A stretch of 64,000 bases of DNA from Mesorhizobium amorphae CCNWGS0123 (GTDB lineage Bacteria > Pseudomonadota > Alphaproteobacteria > Rhizobiales > Rhizobiaceae): assembly GCF_001686985.1 (NCBI RefSeq), contig NZ_CP015318.1:1424001-1488000 (forward strand), given 5' to 3'. Shown here one piece after another: positions 30,372-39,550 of the stretch (positions are counted from its first letter, which is position 1; each line of letters opens with the position of its first letter). The notes below the pieces were generated by a model. That model made no database searches, was not told the DNA's origin, and was given only the letters and a program-made list of their open reading frames with translations. Position numbers and translations under genes: made by a program.

Positions 30372-31175
30372 TCATTCGCCGGACTTGCCAAACAGCGCCT
30401 GCAGCTTGCCGAACGACATGGCGGATCGGGTGAAGCCGAAAGTGCCTTCCTCCTGGATCTCGCGCGCCGCCGTCTCCAACATGCCGAAGGCGAAATTGGT
30501 CAGCCACGGCCCGAGCGAGATCCGCTTGACGCCTGCCTGGGCAAGGTCGGCGACGGTGAAGCCCGGCCGCGCCATGACATTGATCGGCTTGCTCACCGCC
30601 GAGCACACGGTGCGCACCGTCTCGATATCGCCAAGGCCGGGCGCGTAGAGCACGTCGGCGCCGGCTTTCTCGAAAGCCTGCAGCCGCTTGATCGTGTCGT
30701 CGACGTCGTTCCGGCCCCACAGGAAATTCTCGGCCCGCGCCGTGAAGACGAAATCGCGCTTCAGCGCCCGCGCCGCCTCGACGGCTGCTGCGACGCGCTC
30801 GACCGCGTGCGAAAAATCGTAGATCGGCTTGTCGGGATCGCCGGTGTGGTCCTCGATCGAGCAGCCGGCAAGGCCGGCGGCTTCGGCCGCGAAGATGGTT
30901 TCGGCGGCACGCTCGGCGCTGTCGCCCTTGCCGCGCTCGAGATCAGCCGAGACCGGCAGGCTGGTCGCCGCAGTCACCTCGCGGCAATGATGGATCATGG
31001 CGTCGAACGTCACCGCGCCGTCAGGCAGGCCACGCGAGAAGGCAAAGCCGGCGCTGGTCGTCGCCAGCGCGTTGAAGCCGAACGAGGCGAGAAGCTTCGT
31101 CGTGCCGACATCCCAGGGGTTGGGCATGACGAAGGTCGAGGCATGCAGGTCGCGAAAGATCTTGCCCTTGTCCAT
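30372..31175 (-). CDS. Isocitrate lyase/PEP mutase family protein
   Basis: This 267-residue TIM-barrel protein belongs to the ICL/PEPM superfamily, which breaks or rearranges C-C and C-P bonds of carboxylic acids. It opens with the substrate-facing NPWDVGTTKLL segment, has the metal-binding region VSADLERGKGD and the SIEDHTGDP motif, and closes with a GVKRISLGPWL strand. It lacks the KKCGH signature of isocitrate lyase, so it is closer to oxaloacetate hydrolase-like or phosphonate-type members. The substrate cannot be named. It is a single gene, convergent with the EI24 gene. Confidence 0.85.
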   Translation of the reverse strand: MDKGKIFRDLHASTFVMPNPWDVGTTKLLASFGFNALATTSAGFAFSRGLPDGAVTFDAMIHHCREVTAATSLPVSADLERGKGDSAERAAETIFAAEAAGLAGCSIEDHTGDPDKPIYDFSHAVERVAAAVEAARALKRDFVFTARAENFLWGRNDVDDTIKRLQAFEKAGADVLYAPGLGDIETVRTVCSAVSKPINVMARPGFTVADLAQAGVKRISLGPWLTNFAFGMLETAAREIQEEGTFGFTRSAMSFGKLQALFGKSGE

Positions 31176-31254
31176 GAAGAGTTTCCTTCAGATACGGAAT
31201 TGTGATGCGGAGTCTATCGTGCCGGTTTCCGCCGGGCAAACGAATGCGTTTGGG

Positions 31255-32106
31255 TCAGAAGCGCTTGGCGTTCTCTGCTGACAAACGCTCGAACGCGTCG
31301 GAGTCCTTCACGTAGCGCGACACCACCTTGTCCCACCTATAGGTGACCGAGATATCGTGCGAGGAAGCCTCCGGCCGGGCTTCCCCGCAATCCTCCTCGC
31401 TGGGCACGGTGGCGTCGGTGACCGTCACCTTGATCGCCGCATAGGGTTGATTGTCGCCACTTGTCTGAAAGGCCAGGTTTTGCGTGCGCCTGTAGGCGCA
31501 GACATTTTCATCGAACGTGTAGATCATGTCGATCAGCTGGAAGCGGTTGTCGCGGACCATGATCAGTGCTGTGCCGACATAGCCCTGGTTCGAGTTGAAA
31601 TGCGTGCTCATGGTGACGACGGCATCGTCGCCGGCGCCCAGCGAAAGTCTGTTCGGTTCACGGAAATAGCTGTTCCTGTCGACGGCGACATTGACGGCGT
31701 CGAGCAGTTTCGGTTTGCCGCTGAGATCGTAGAGTGCCAGCACCGCAAAGCCTTCGGCGCTATCGGGAGAGTCGCCGAGGTCGAACAGCATCGTCAGCCG
31801 GTCCTTGCCGCCGGTCTTGATGTCGAGCACGGCGGCGTTGGGAAAGCTCGATGTCGGCGGCGGCGAGCCACCGCTATCCGGACCCTCGATGTGGCGCATA
31901 TCGATCGGCAGGGTTCCGGCATAAAAGCCGTCCGTACCCGTCTTCAGGTCCGGAATGACCATTCTGGCAAGGTCGAGATAGGTGACATCCTGGTGGCCGG
32001 GCAGGGCAGTACCCAGATCGGGAAAGCTGACGCCTTGCGCACCCGCTGTCGCCCCAAGGCAAAGCAGCAACAGGCAGAAAAGGACAAGGCGAAGCAAAAG
32101 GTTCAT
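31255..32106 (-). CDS. Hypothetical exported protein
   Basis: The 283-residue protein begins with a strong signal peptide (a hydrophobic leucine run, then AGAQ at about residue 25) and is otherwise soluble, so it should be periplasmic. It contains no domain that I recognise. An Asp/Gly-rich early part (SFPDLGTALPGHQDVTYLDLARMVIPDL) is followed by beta-rich segments. I set the start at 32106, where a G-rich ribosome site precedes the signal; the frame is open for 19 more codons. It lies 78 bp downstream of the HAD gene's stop on the opposite reading order and appears to be its own unit. Function unknown. Confidence 0.75.
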   Translation of the reverse strand: MNLLLRLVLFCLLLLCLGATAGAQGVSFPDLGTALPGHQDVTYLDLARMVIPDLKTGTDGFYAGTLPIDMRHIEGPDSGGSPPPTSSFPNAAVLDIKTGGKDRLTMLFDLGDSPDSAEGFAVLALYDLSGKPKLLDAVNVAVDRNSYFREPNRLSLGAGDDAVVTMSTHFNSNQGYVGTALIMVRDNRFQLIDMIYTFDENVCAYRRTQNLAFQTSGDNQPYAAIKVTVTDATVPSEEDCGEARPEASSHDISVTYRWDKVVSRYVKDSDAFERLSAENAKRF

Positions 32107-32184
32107 GCGTGGCCCCCGGCTGGCGGGCATCAGGCTAGCACGGACAGACGAGGCATACAGCAAGGTCCGCTGGCCGAAATCAGC

Positions 32185-32841
32185 TCAGTGGATCGGCACC
32201 AGGCCGGCCAGTTCGCGCATGTCGTCGAACAGGATGCCGCCGGCCCCGGCCAGGCCGTCGGGATCGGAATACGGATCGGCGTGATAGGAAAAAACGCGCA
32301 TGCCTGCGGCTATGCCGGCCTCGGTCCCGGCGACGCTGTCCTCGATGACGATGCAGTCGGCGGGCGCGAAGCCCATCGTCGTCGCGGCATGGAGGAACAG
32401 GTCCGGAAACGGCTTGCCGCGCCCGACCATGGTCGAAGAGAACATGGCGTGCTCGAACAGCGGCAGCAGCCCCGTCTGGCCAAGCGTGATGTGCATCTTC
32501 GACACCCGCGCCGAAGAGGCGACGCAATAGTCGATGCCGGCCGCCCGCACTTTCTCGATGAACTCGCGCACATAAGGGATCGCCTCGACACCATGTGCGA
32601 ACAGGTCCGGCAAGCCTGCATTCCAGCGCTCGACGAAATCGGCGCCGAGGCTCACGCCGGTCGCCTCGACGTCCTGCTGCACCGAGACCATGCTGCGGCC
32701 GGAGAAATGCTTGCGGCAGTATTCGAGGGTGGTTGTGAAACCGGCGGCGCTCAGCCATTCGGCGAGGCGCTGATTGGCAAGGTTCTCGGTATCGACCAAG
32801 ATCCCGTCGCAGTCGAAAATGACGAGTTTGGGCGTTCCCAT
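32185..32841 (-). CDS. HAD-superfamily hydrolase (subfamily IA)
   Basis: This 218-residue haloacid dehalogenase-type phosphatase or beta-phosphoglucomutase relative has motif I FDCDG with nucleophile Asp10 (general acid two residues on in the DxD-type pair), a helical cap, motif II in CVASSARVSK, motif III Lys in GKPFPDLFLHAA, and motif IV in VIEDSVAGTEAG. The cap type fits small sugar or glycolate phosphates, but the substrate is not clear. Its ATG overlaps the dut stop by one base (TAATG), so the two are translationally coupled and probably one operon. Confidence 0.9.
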   Translation of the reverse strand: MGTPKLVIFDCDGILVDTENLANQRLAEWLSAAGFTTTLEYCRKHFSGRSMVSVQQDVEATGVSLGADFVERWNAGLPDLFAHGVEAIPYVREFIEKVRAAGIDYCVASSARVSKMHITLGQTGLLPLFEHAMFSSTMVGRGKPFPDLFLHAATTMGFAPADCIVIEDSVAGTEAGIAAGMRVFSYHADPYSDPDGLAGAGGILFDDMRELAGLVPIH

Positions 32842-33326
32842 TAAGCGGTGCCGGTCGACCCGAATCCGCCAGAGCCGCGCGCTGTACCGCCGGCGAGTGA
32901 GCGCTCCTCGATCGCCACCTGGGTCACCGCCGTAAAGACGATCTGGGCGATCCGCATGCCGCGCGTCACGGCAAAGTCCTCGTCGCCGAGATTGATCAGC
33001 AGCACCTTCACCTCGCCGCGATAGTCGCTGTCGACCGTGCCCGGTGAATTGAGGACAGTAAGTCCATGCTTGAAGGCAAGGCCCGAACGTGGCCGAACCT
33101 GGCCTTCCATGCCCTCCGGAATTTCCAGTATCAGCCCGGTCGGCACCAAAGCGCGTTTTCCGGGCAGGATCAGCAACGGACGGTCGTCCGGCACCGCTGC
33201 GCGCAGATCCATGCCCGCTGCGCCCGCGCTTTCATAGGCTGGAAGCGGCAGGCCTTCGCCATGGGGTAACCTGACGAAACCGACGGAGGGGCCGATGACG
33301 GAAGTTGGATAAAGGGCTGCGCGCAT
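32841..33326 (-). CDS. dut: dUTP diphosphatase
   Basis: This 161-residue trimeric dUTPase hydrolyses dUTP to dUMP and keeps uracil out of DNA. The five family motifs are visible: AGMDLRA (motif 1), RPRSGLAFK (motif 2), [12 protein letters not shown] (motif 3), RIAQIVF (motif 4) and the C-terminal arm [10 protein letters not shown] (motif 5). The length is typical. It is the first gene of a two-gene unit with the HAD phosphatase. Confidence 0.96.
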   Translation of the reverse strand: MRAALYPTSVIGPSVGFVRLPHGEGLPLPAYESAGAAGMDLRAAVPDDRPLLILPGKRALVPTGLILEIPEGMEGQVRPRSGLAFKHGLTVLNSPGTVDSDYRGEVKVLLINLGDEDFAVTRGMRIAQIVFTAVTQVAIEERSLAGGTARGSGGFGSTGTA

Positions 33327-33410
33327 AAAGCCATTCCTATCGGCACGAATCCCGATTCGGTCAACTCGGCCGCAAGGCTATCAACGGCTTTCTTTTGCGA
33401 CGGTTCCGTT

Positions 33411-33881
33411 TCAGCGCAGTTCCACAGGCACGACCGTCGTTTCCTTGATCTCTTCCATGACGAAGGAGGCCGAGACGTCGGAGAGCGCCACCTTGGCGAT
33501 CAGCCGCTGGTAGAGCCGATCATAGGCCTTCACGTCGGCGACTCGGGCGCGCAGCACGTAGTCGAGGTCGCCGGACATGCGATAGACGCCGGTGATCTCG
33601 GGAAAGCCGGTCACCGCCGCCCGGAATCTGCGCAACCAGTCGGGATCGTGGTTGGAGGTGCGGATCAGGATGAACACCGATAGCCCCAGTCCAACCCTGT
33701 CGGCATCGACCAGCGCCACTCGCCCGGTGATGATGCCGTCCTCTTCCAGCCGTTTGACCCGTCGCCAGCAGGCATTGCGCGACAGCGACACTCTTTCCGA
33801 GAGCTGGTCGACCGACAGCGTGCCGTCACGTTGCAACTCGGCCAGCAATCTTCGGTCTATTTCGTCGATTTCCTGCGACAT
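33411..33881 (-). CDS. Lrp/AsnC family transcriptional regulator
   Basis: This 156-residue regulator has an N-terminal helix-turn-helix (about 5-60, with DRRLLAELQRDGTLS and LSRNACWRRVKRLE) and a C-terminal RAM/AsnC ligand domain that binds amino acids and builds octamers. It is divergent from the DUF6356 and glutamine amidotransferase genes. A palindrome at 33898-33927 in the shared promoter is the likely operator. The effector amino acid is unknown. Confidence 0.93.
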   Translation of the reverse strand: MSQEIDEIDRRLLAELQRDGTLSVDQLSERVSLSRNACWRRVKRLEEDGIITGRVALVDADRVGLGLSVFILIRTSNHDPDWLRRFRAAVTGFPEITGVYRMSGDLDYVLRARVADVKAYDRLYQRLIAKVALSDVSASFVMEEIKETTVVPVELR

Positions 33882-33897
33882 GTTGGGATGAATGTCC

Positions 33898-33927
33898 CAA
33901 TTTGTAGGTCATGACAAGGACAAATTG
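33898..33927. promoter_or_regulatory. Candidate Lrp operator between divergent genes
   Basis: The inverted repeat CAATTTGT (33898-33905) and ACAAATTG (33920-33927) has a 14-base gap and flanking GTC/GAC bases that extend the symmetry. It lies 17 bases before the lrp start and about 70 bases before the DUF6356 start. Confidence 0.55.
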
Positions 33928-33996
33928 AGACCAATGAACCTTCGGCCCGTGGCAGGATACCCAGCATCGGGGCTTATCCCGGCAGGAGGGATCACC

Positions 33997-34248
33997 ATGA
34001 CGCAGCTTTCGAAGCTCTTTACATCGCACCCGGCCAAGGTGGGCGAGAGCTACTTCAGCCATATGGCCTTTGCCGCGTGGTTCTGCTCGCGCCTGTCGAT
34101 GGCTGCGGGGGCCGCCCTCGTTCACGCTTTCTTGCCGTTTCTGTTCGAGACTACGGCAAGCCGAATCGTCCGCGAACTCTACGAGCGGACGCACAACAGA
34201 GGCTCGCACGCGACCAAGGAGCCGGCGGCTCTGATGGATCGCGCATAA
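33997..34248 (+). CDS. DUF6356 family small membrane-associated protein
   Basis: This 83-residue protein has one hydrophobic segment (about 35-55, with FAAWFCSRLSMAAGAALVHAFLPF) between a soluble start and a basic tail ending in ERTHNR. It resembles the DUF6356 family of alphaproteobacteria, which has no known function. I set the start at 33997, after the ribosome site AGGAGGG; an upstream ATG at 33892 lies inside the divergent promoter. The amidotransferase gene follows 15 bp on, so the two form one transcript likely controlled by the adjacent Lrp protein. Confidence 0.8.
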   Translation: MTQLSKLFTSHPAKVGESYFSHMAFAAWFCSRLSMAAGAALVHAFLPFLFETTASRIVRELYERTHNRGSHATKEPAALMDRA

Positions 34249-34263
34249 CGGACGGTAGAAGCG

Positions 34264-35064
34264 ATGTGCCGGTGGGCGGCCTATCTTGGTGAAGCGGTCT
34301 TCCTCGAAGACATCATCACGGCGCCCTGTCATTCGCTGATCGCCCAGAGCCACTGCGCCCAGGAAGCCAAGTCGCCGACCAATGGCGACGGTTTTGGTCT
34401 CGCCTGGTATGGCGACCGGCCCGAGCCCGGCCTCTATCGCGACATCCTGCCGGCCTGGTCCGACCCCAACCTGAAGAGCCTGTGCCGGCAGATCAAATCC
34501 GGCCTGTTCCTCGCCCATGTACGCGCCTCGACCGGCGGCGCCACCAGCCGCATGAATTGCCACCCGTTCATCTCAGGCCAGTGGTCGTTCATGCACAACG
34601 GCCAGATCGGCGGCTTCGAAAAGATTCGCCGCGCGCTGGAGAATTCGCTCTCCGACGCCGTTTTCGACCAGCGCGAGGGCACCACCGATTCCGAACTCTT
34701 TTTTCTCTTGATGATCGACGAGGGTCTTTCGGCGGATACGCAAGGGGCAGTGTCGCGCGCCACCAGCCGCGTCATCGAAGCCTCCCGCCGCGCCGGTCTT
34801 GAGCCGGCTTTGAGGCTCACCGCCGCCTTTTCGGATGGGCAGACGCTCTACGCCGTGCGCTACGCCACCGACGCCCACGCGCCGACGCTCTACACCTCCG
34901 TCTTCCGCAATGGTGGCGGCCGCTGCATCGTGTCGGAGCCCTTCGACCGCGACGGCGGCGACTGGCAGGCGATCCCGCCATCGAGTTTCGTCACCATCGG
35001 CAGCGACGGCATGGCCATTCGTCCCTTCGCGCCCGCGTCGGCCAAGCTGGCACTCGTCGTCTAA
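34264..35064 (+). CDS. Class II glutamine amidotransferase (Ntn hydrolase)
   Basis: This 266-residue protein is a stand-alone glutamine amidotransferase type 2 domain. After Met removal, Cys2 is the nucleophile. The conserved NGDGFGLAWYG, LAHVRAST and MHNGQIGG segments build the glutamine site. It carries no synthetase domain. Relatives include EgtC/YafJ-type hydrolases acting on gamma-glutamyl compounds. It follows the DUF6356 gene closely and is divergent from an Lrp regulator, so a role in amino-acid or gamma-glutamyl metabolism is likely. The exact substrate is unknown. Confidence 0.9.
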   Translation: MCRWAAYLGEAVFLEDIITAPCHSLIAQSHCAQEAKSPTNGDGFGLAWYGDRPEPGLYRDILPAWSDPNLKSLCRQIKSGLFLAHVRASTGGATSRMNCHPFISGQWSFMHNGQIGGFEKIRRALENSLSDAVFDQREGTTDSELFFLLMIDEGLSADTQGAVSRATSRVIEASRRAGLEPALRLTAAFSDGQTLYAVRYATDAHAPTLYTSVFRNGGGRCIVSEPFDRDGGDWQAIPPSSFVTIGSDGMAIRPFAPASAKLALVV

Positions 35065-35236
35065 TTGCAAATTGCGGCCACGCCGGCAGGACAGGGGGCG
35101 TAGCGCGTCGACCTCGACGGATCCAGCGCAATCCCAATCAAGCGCCACAACGCCCTCCCATGCTGAACTTGGCTTGAAGCCGCGCCGCAGCCCGCCATCT
35201 TGATGCACAAGCGCGGCCGCCAGCCGGAGTATTGTC

Positions 35237-36610
35237 ATGCACCTCGCCTTTTCCTCCACCATCAAACTCGCTGCCGCGATCGCCGCACGAAATATCTCCG
35301 CCGTCGAAGCGCTGGAGGCGCATCTGGCGCAGATTGACCGGCACAACGGAGCGGTCAACTCTGTCGTCATTCTCGACCGCGAAGGGGCCCGCGAGCGTGC
35401 GAAAGAGGCCGACGCGGCGCTGGCGCGCGGCGACGCTCTCGGGTCGCTGCATGGCGTGCCCTTCACGCTGAAGGACATGCATGAAACGGCAGGCATGAGA
35501 ACCACGGTCGGCTTCCCGCCCTTTGCCGACTATGTCGCGAGACAGGACAGCCCGATCGCTGCCCGGCTTAAGGCCGCCGGTGGCGTTCTTGTCGGCAAGA
35601 CCAATGTCGCGACGATGCTGGGTGATTGGCAGTCGGACAATCCGCTGTTCGACCGCACCGGCAACCCGTGGAACCTCGACCGTACCGCCGGCGGCTCCAG
35701 CGGCGGCGCGGCCGCGGCTGCCGCAACGGGCATGACGCCGTTCGAGGTCGGCACCGACATGCAGGATTCGATCCGCCTGCCTGCCAGCTTCTGCGGCGTC
35801 TACGGCCTGAAGCCGACCGAGCATCGGATCTCGCTGGCCGACGCCTTCCCCGATCCCGGCGGCGCTGCGCGCAGCGTGCGGCTGATGTCTTGTCTCGGCC
35901 CGCTGGCGCGGACCGTCGAGGACCTGGCTTTGATCTACCAGATCATCGCCGGACCGGACGGAAGCGACACCGACCTCGCGCCGGTGCCGGTCGAGCCCAT
36001 GGAGACGCTCAACCTCAAATCGCTGCGCATCGCCATCGCGCCGTCCTTTCCCGGCTTTCCGGTGGCCGGCGAGATCAGTGCTGCCGTCGAAAACCTTGCC
36101 CGCCAGTTGCAGGGCGAGGGTGCCACCATCGAAGAAGCCAAACTGCCTAAGCTCGACCTGCACGACGATCTGGAACAGGGCGGCGAACTGATCGGCATGA
36201 TGCTGGAGGCAGCGCAGCCGGAACCGCCCGAGCAGCCTTCGACTGTCTCCCGCTGGTTCGAGGCGCTCGCCCGTCGCGACCGCTCGATCCTCGCCTGGGA
36301 CCGGTTCTTCGAAACCTGCGACGCGCTGCTCTGTCCGGTCGCGATGACCACGGCCTTTGCGCATTGCGCACCGGGTACGTCGATCGAGGTCGATGGCAAG
36401 GAGCAGAGTTACTGGATGCTGCCCGCCTATGGCGCGGTCTTCAACTATTCCGGCCATCCGGCGCTGGCGATACCATGCGGACAGGACCGCAACGGCCTGC
36501 CGATCGGCCTGCAGCTGGTCGGCAGGCGCTGGTCGGAATCGCGGCTGCTCGGCATTGCCAAGGCGATCGAACCGCTCACCGGCGGCTTCCGCCGCCCGCC
36601 CAATTATTGA
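35237..36610 (+). CDS. Amidase-signature family hydrolase with altered oxyanion loop
   Basis: The 457-residue amidase has the Ser-cisSer-Lys triad: Lys79, Ser154 (in GGSSGG) and Ser178. Their spacings are identical to those of fatty-acid amide hydrolase. The usual D-x-G-G-S-I-R nucleophile motif reads DMQDSIR: the two glycines that normally form the oxyanion hole are Gln176 and Asp177. The rest of the fold, including the LPASFCGVYGLKPT segment, is intact. It hydrolyses some amide of unknown identity if active. The ATG at 35237 has GGAG upstream. It ends by overlapping the convergent oxidase gene by 7 bases. Confidence 0.9.
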   Translation: MHLAFSSTIKLAAAIAARNISAVEALEAHLAQIDRHNGAVNSVVILDREGARERAKEADAALARGDALGSLHGVPFTLKDMHETAGMRTTVGFPPFADYVARQDSPIAARLKAAGGVLVGKTNVATMLGDWQSDNPLFDRTGNPWNLDRTAGGSSGGAAAAAATGMTPFEVGTDMQDSIRLPASFCGVYGLKPTEHRISLADAFPDPGGAARSVRLMSCLGPLARTVEDLALIYQIIAGPDGSDTDLAPVPVEPMETLNLKSLRIAIAPSFPGFPVAGEISAAVENLARQLQGEGATIEEAKLPKLDLHDDLEQGGELIGMMLEAAQPEPPEQPSTVSRWFEALARRDRSILAWDRFFETCDALLCPVAMTTAFAHCAPGTSIEVDGKEQSYWMLPAYGAVFNYSGHPALAIPCGQDRNGLPIGLQLVGRRWSESRLLGIAKAIEPLTGGFRRPPNY

Positions 36611-37677
36611 GCTAAGCGCTCCACTCCATAGGGGGCAAGCAGCGGATCGCGCTCGCAGTCGAGGATTTCGCGAGAGGCAAACAGACCGACAGCCGGCGCC
36701 AGCGTGATGCCGGAATGCATGACCGCGACATAGAGGCCGTCGACGCCCTCGGCGCGGCCGATGATTGGAAAACCGTCGATAGGCGTTGGCCGGTAACCGA
36801 TCGTGTGGAAATCCAGCTCCAGCCCGTCGGCGCCGCGCAGCATGCTCTTCGCTGTCGCGAACAGGTCCCGCGCGGTGGCTTCGGGGTCCATGCCGGGATC
36901 GCCGCCGCCGAAATCGGATCCGGCAATGATGCGGCCCTCCAACGTCTGGCGCATATGCAGCGGCTCGCCCATCACCAGGCCGTTGAGCAGCTTTTTGTAC
37001 GGGCGCGAGTGGACGATCAGGCCGGCCGGTGTCTCGATCGGCAGATTCACCCCGGCCGTCGCGGCAATGGCCGGGGCGCCGGCGCCGGCAGCGATCACCA
37101 CTTCGTCCGCGGCAATCCGTTGCCCCGAAATCTCCACGCCGGTGACCTTGCCGTTGCTGTGCACCAGGGCGGTGACGGCTCCGACCATCATTCTCGCGCC
37201 GCATCGTTCGGCATCGGCCAGCAGCGCTTTCGCGGTGGCGACCGGTTCGGCCACGCCTTCCTCGGCGACATGGAGGGCGAAGTCGGGAGGTTCTACGAGA
37301 TTTGGCTCGATGCGCGCCGCTTGTTCGCGCCCGATACGTTCAACGCCATAGCCCCACGACGAATGCTCGGCGGCATGGGCTTCCAGCCTGTCCACCGGCA
37401 TGTCCCAGCACAGGCTGCCGCACCAGGCGAGCGGCAGGCCGGGCAGGTCCTTTGCCAGCCTTGTCCACTCCGTCATGGCGCGGGTGCGCAACCGGAAATA
37501 GATCTCGGGATTGCCCCAGCTGGCATTGATCCAGGCAAAGGAATTCGGCGTGGCGACGCCGCCGGCGGCGCTTTCGGCAATCACCGTCACTCGCGCTCCG
37601 GCCTTGGCCAGATGCCAGGCGATCGAGGCGCCGATGATGCCAGCGCCGATGACGATGACTTCCTTCGCTTTGCTCAT
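36604..37677 (-). CDS. FAD-dependent amine/amino-acid oxidase (DAO family)
   Basis: This 357-residue flavoenzyme of the D-amino-acid oxidase family (glycine oxidase/sarcosine oxidase-like) has the dinucleotide motif VIGAGIIGASIAWHLA at its start and the family's GYRPTPIDGFPIIG segment near the C-terminus. It would oxidise an amino acid or amine to an imine, releasing peroxide or passing electrons on. I set the start at 37677 with a GGAGAGAG ribosome site; the frame is open 12 codons more. It is convergent with the amidase gene and the stops overlap, so both must end within each other's transcript. Confidence 0.9.
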   Translation of the reverse strand: MSKAKEVIVIGAGIIGASIAWHLAKAGARVTVIAESAAGGVATPNSFAWINASWGNPEIYFRLRTRAMTEWTRLAKDLPGLPLAWCGSLCWDMPVDRLEAHAAEHSSWGYGVERIGREQAARIEPNLVEPPDFALHVAEEGVAEPVATAKALLADAERCGARMMVGAVTALVHSNGKVTGVEISGQRIAADEVVIAAGAGAPAIAATAGVNLPIETPAGLIVHSRPYKKLLNGLVMGEPLHMRQTLEGRIIAGSDFGGGDPGMDPEATARDLFATAKSMLRGADGLELDFHTIGYRPTPIDGFPIIGRAEGVDGLYVAVMHSGITLAPAVGLFASREILDCERDPLLAPYGVERLAQ

Positions 37678-37818
37678 GCTGAACTCTCTCCGAATTGAGC
37701 TCCCTGATGCCATTGCGGCGGTCCAAGCTCAAGCGCGGTCGGGGCCCATCCGCCCAAAACCGTCGACAGGCCGGGAAAGCGCTGCTAGAAGCCCGCGCCA
37801 CAGACAGGATTCCAAAAA

Positions 37819-39411
37819 TTGGCTGAAGACATCGAACAGGCGGTATCGCGCCGCCGCACTTTCGCGATCATCGCGCACCCCGACGCCGGCAAGACCACGC
37901 TCACCGAAAAGCTGCTGCTGTTCGGCGGCGCCATCCAGCTTGCCGGCGAGGTCAAGGCCAAGAAGGACCGCATCCAGACCCGGTCCGACTGGATGAAGAT
38001 CGAGCGTGAGCGCGGCATTTCGGTCGTTACCTCGGTGATGACCTTCGAATATGAGGACAATGTCTTCAACCTGCTCGACACGCCCGGCCACGAGGATTTC
38101 GCCGACGACACCTACCGCACCCTGTCGGCGGTGGACTCTGCGGTCATGGTCATCGATGCCGCCAAGGGCATCGAGCCGCGCACGCTGAAGCTGTTCGAGG
38201 TCTGCCGGCTGCGCGACATCCCGATCATCACTTTCGTCAACAAGATGGACCGCGAAAGCCGCGATCCGTTCGAGATCCTCGACGAGATCGAGCAGAAGCT
38301 GGCGCTGGACACCGCGCCGATCACCTGGCCGATCGGCCGCGGCAAGACCTTTGCCGGCACCTATCATCTGGCGCTGAACGCAGTGCGCAAGGGCGACGCC
38401 GAAAAAGAGCGCACGCCGGTCAACGGTCCCGATTCCAATCGCGTCGCCGGTCTGTTGCCGGAAAATGAGCGCGAGGCCTTCATCGAGGAACTGGAGCTCG
38501 CGCGCGAAGCCTGCCGCCCGCTCGACATCGATGCTTTCCGCGAGGGCCATCTGACGCCGGTCTATTTCGGCTCGGCGCTGCGCAACTACGGCGTGCGCGA
38601 CCTGATCGAGGCGCTTGGCGCCTTCGGGCCGCCGCCGCGCGCGCAGGAGGCCGACAGCCGCAAGGTCGAGGCGACCGAGGACAAGATGACCTCCTTCGTC
38701 TTCAAGATCCAGGCCAACATGGACCCGAACCACCGCGACCGCATCGCTTTCGTGCGCGTCTGCTCGGGCAAGCTTGAGCGCGGCATGAAGGCCAGACTGG
38801 TGCGCACCGGCAAGCCGATGAGCCTGTCGGCGCCGCAATTCTTCTTCGCCCGCACCCGCGTCACCGCCGACGAAGCCTTCGCCGGCGATGTCGTAGGCAT
38901 CCCCAACCACGGCACGCTGCGCATCGGCGATACACTGACCGAGGGCGAGGAGATCCTGTTCCGCGGCGTGCCCAATTTCGCTCCGGAAATCCTGCGCCGC
39001 GTTCGCCTCGGCGACGCGATGAAGGCCAAGAAGCTCAAGGAAGCGCTGCACCAGATGGCCGAGGAGGGCGTCGTGCAGCTGTTTTCACCAGAAGACGGCT
39101 CGCCTGCCATCGTCGGCGTCGTCGGCGCGCTGCAGCTCGACGTGCTGAAGGAGCGGCTGAACTTCGAATACACGCTGCCCGTCGATTTCGAGATGTCGCG
39201 CTTTTCCGTCTGCCGCTGGATATCGGCCGACGACAAGGCCGAAGTCCAGCGCTTCATCGAGGCGCATCGCGGCGACATCGCCCGCGACCTCGACAACGAC
39301 CCGGTGTTTTTGGCCCAGCACGCCTTCTCGCTCAACTACGAAGCCGAGCGCTGGAAGGCGATCCGGTTTGCTGCGGTGAAGGATTATCAGGTGCGCGACA
39401 AGGCGGCGTAA
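37819..39411 (+). CDS. prfC: Peptide chain release factor 3
   Basis: The 530-residue translational GTPase RF3 recycles RF1 and RF2 from the ribosome after termination. The P-loop AHPDAGKTT, the switch II DTPGHEDF and the NKMD base-specificity motif are intact, followed by the RF3-type C-terminal domains. The start codon is TTG, with an AGGA ribosome site ten bases upstream, and no better start is in frame. The length matches the family. It appears to be a single gene, with a repeat hairpin between it and the convergent patD. Confidence 0.96.
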   Translation: MAEDIEQAVSRRRTFAIIAHPDAGKTTLTEKLLLFGGAIQLAGEVKAKKDRIQTRSDWMKIERERGISVVTSVMTFEYEDNVFNLLDTPGHEDFADDTYRTLSAVDSAVMVIDAAKGIEPRTLKLFEVCRLRDIPIITFVNKMDRESRDPFEILDEIEQKLALDTAPITWPIGRGKTFAGTYHLALNAVRKGDAEKERTPVNGPDSNRVAGLLPENEREAFIEELELAREACRPLDIDAFREGHLTPVYFGSALRNYGVRDLIEALGAFGPPPRAQEADSRKVEATEDKMTSFVFKIQANMDPNHRDRIAFVRVCSGKLERGMKARLVRTGKPMSLSAPQFFFARTRVTADEAFAGDVVGIPNHGTLRIGDTLTEGEEILFRGVPNFAPEILRRVRLGDAMKAKKLKEALHQMAEEGVVQLFSPEDGSPAIVGVVGALQLDVLKERLNFEYTLPVDFEMSRFSVCRWISADDKAEVQRFIEAHRGDIARDLDNDPVFLAQHAFSLNYEAERWKAIRFAAVKDYQVRDKAA

Positions 39412-39420
39412 GCTGCGGCC

Positions 39421-39530
39421 CTTCCCTTCTCACCTTACAAGCGGAGAAGGGAAGTGCTGCGACGGGCTGCCGGCCCTCCGCTATGGCTCCGGGCGTTCGT
39501 CGTTCGAAAAGCCAAATCGTTGGCTTTTCG
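39421..39530. repeat. Two intergenic hairpins between prfC and patD
   Basis: CTTCCCTTCTC (39421-39431) pairs perfectly with GAGAAGGGAAG (39444-39454). CGAAAAGCCAA (39505-39515) pairs with TTGGCTTTTCG (39520-39530) over an ATCG loop. Neither has a strong T run, but both lie between convergent genes and may stop transcription. The first arm resembles other CTTCTCC-type hairpins at 57206 and 59832. Confidence 0.6.
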
Positions 39531-39550
39531 TCCGCTACGCGGACCGCTCT

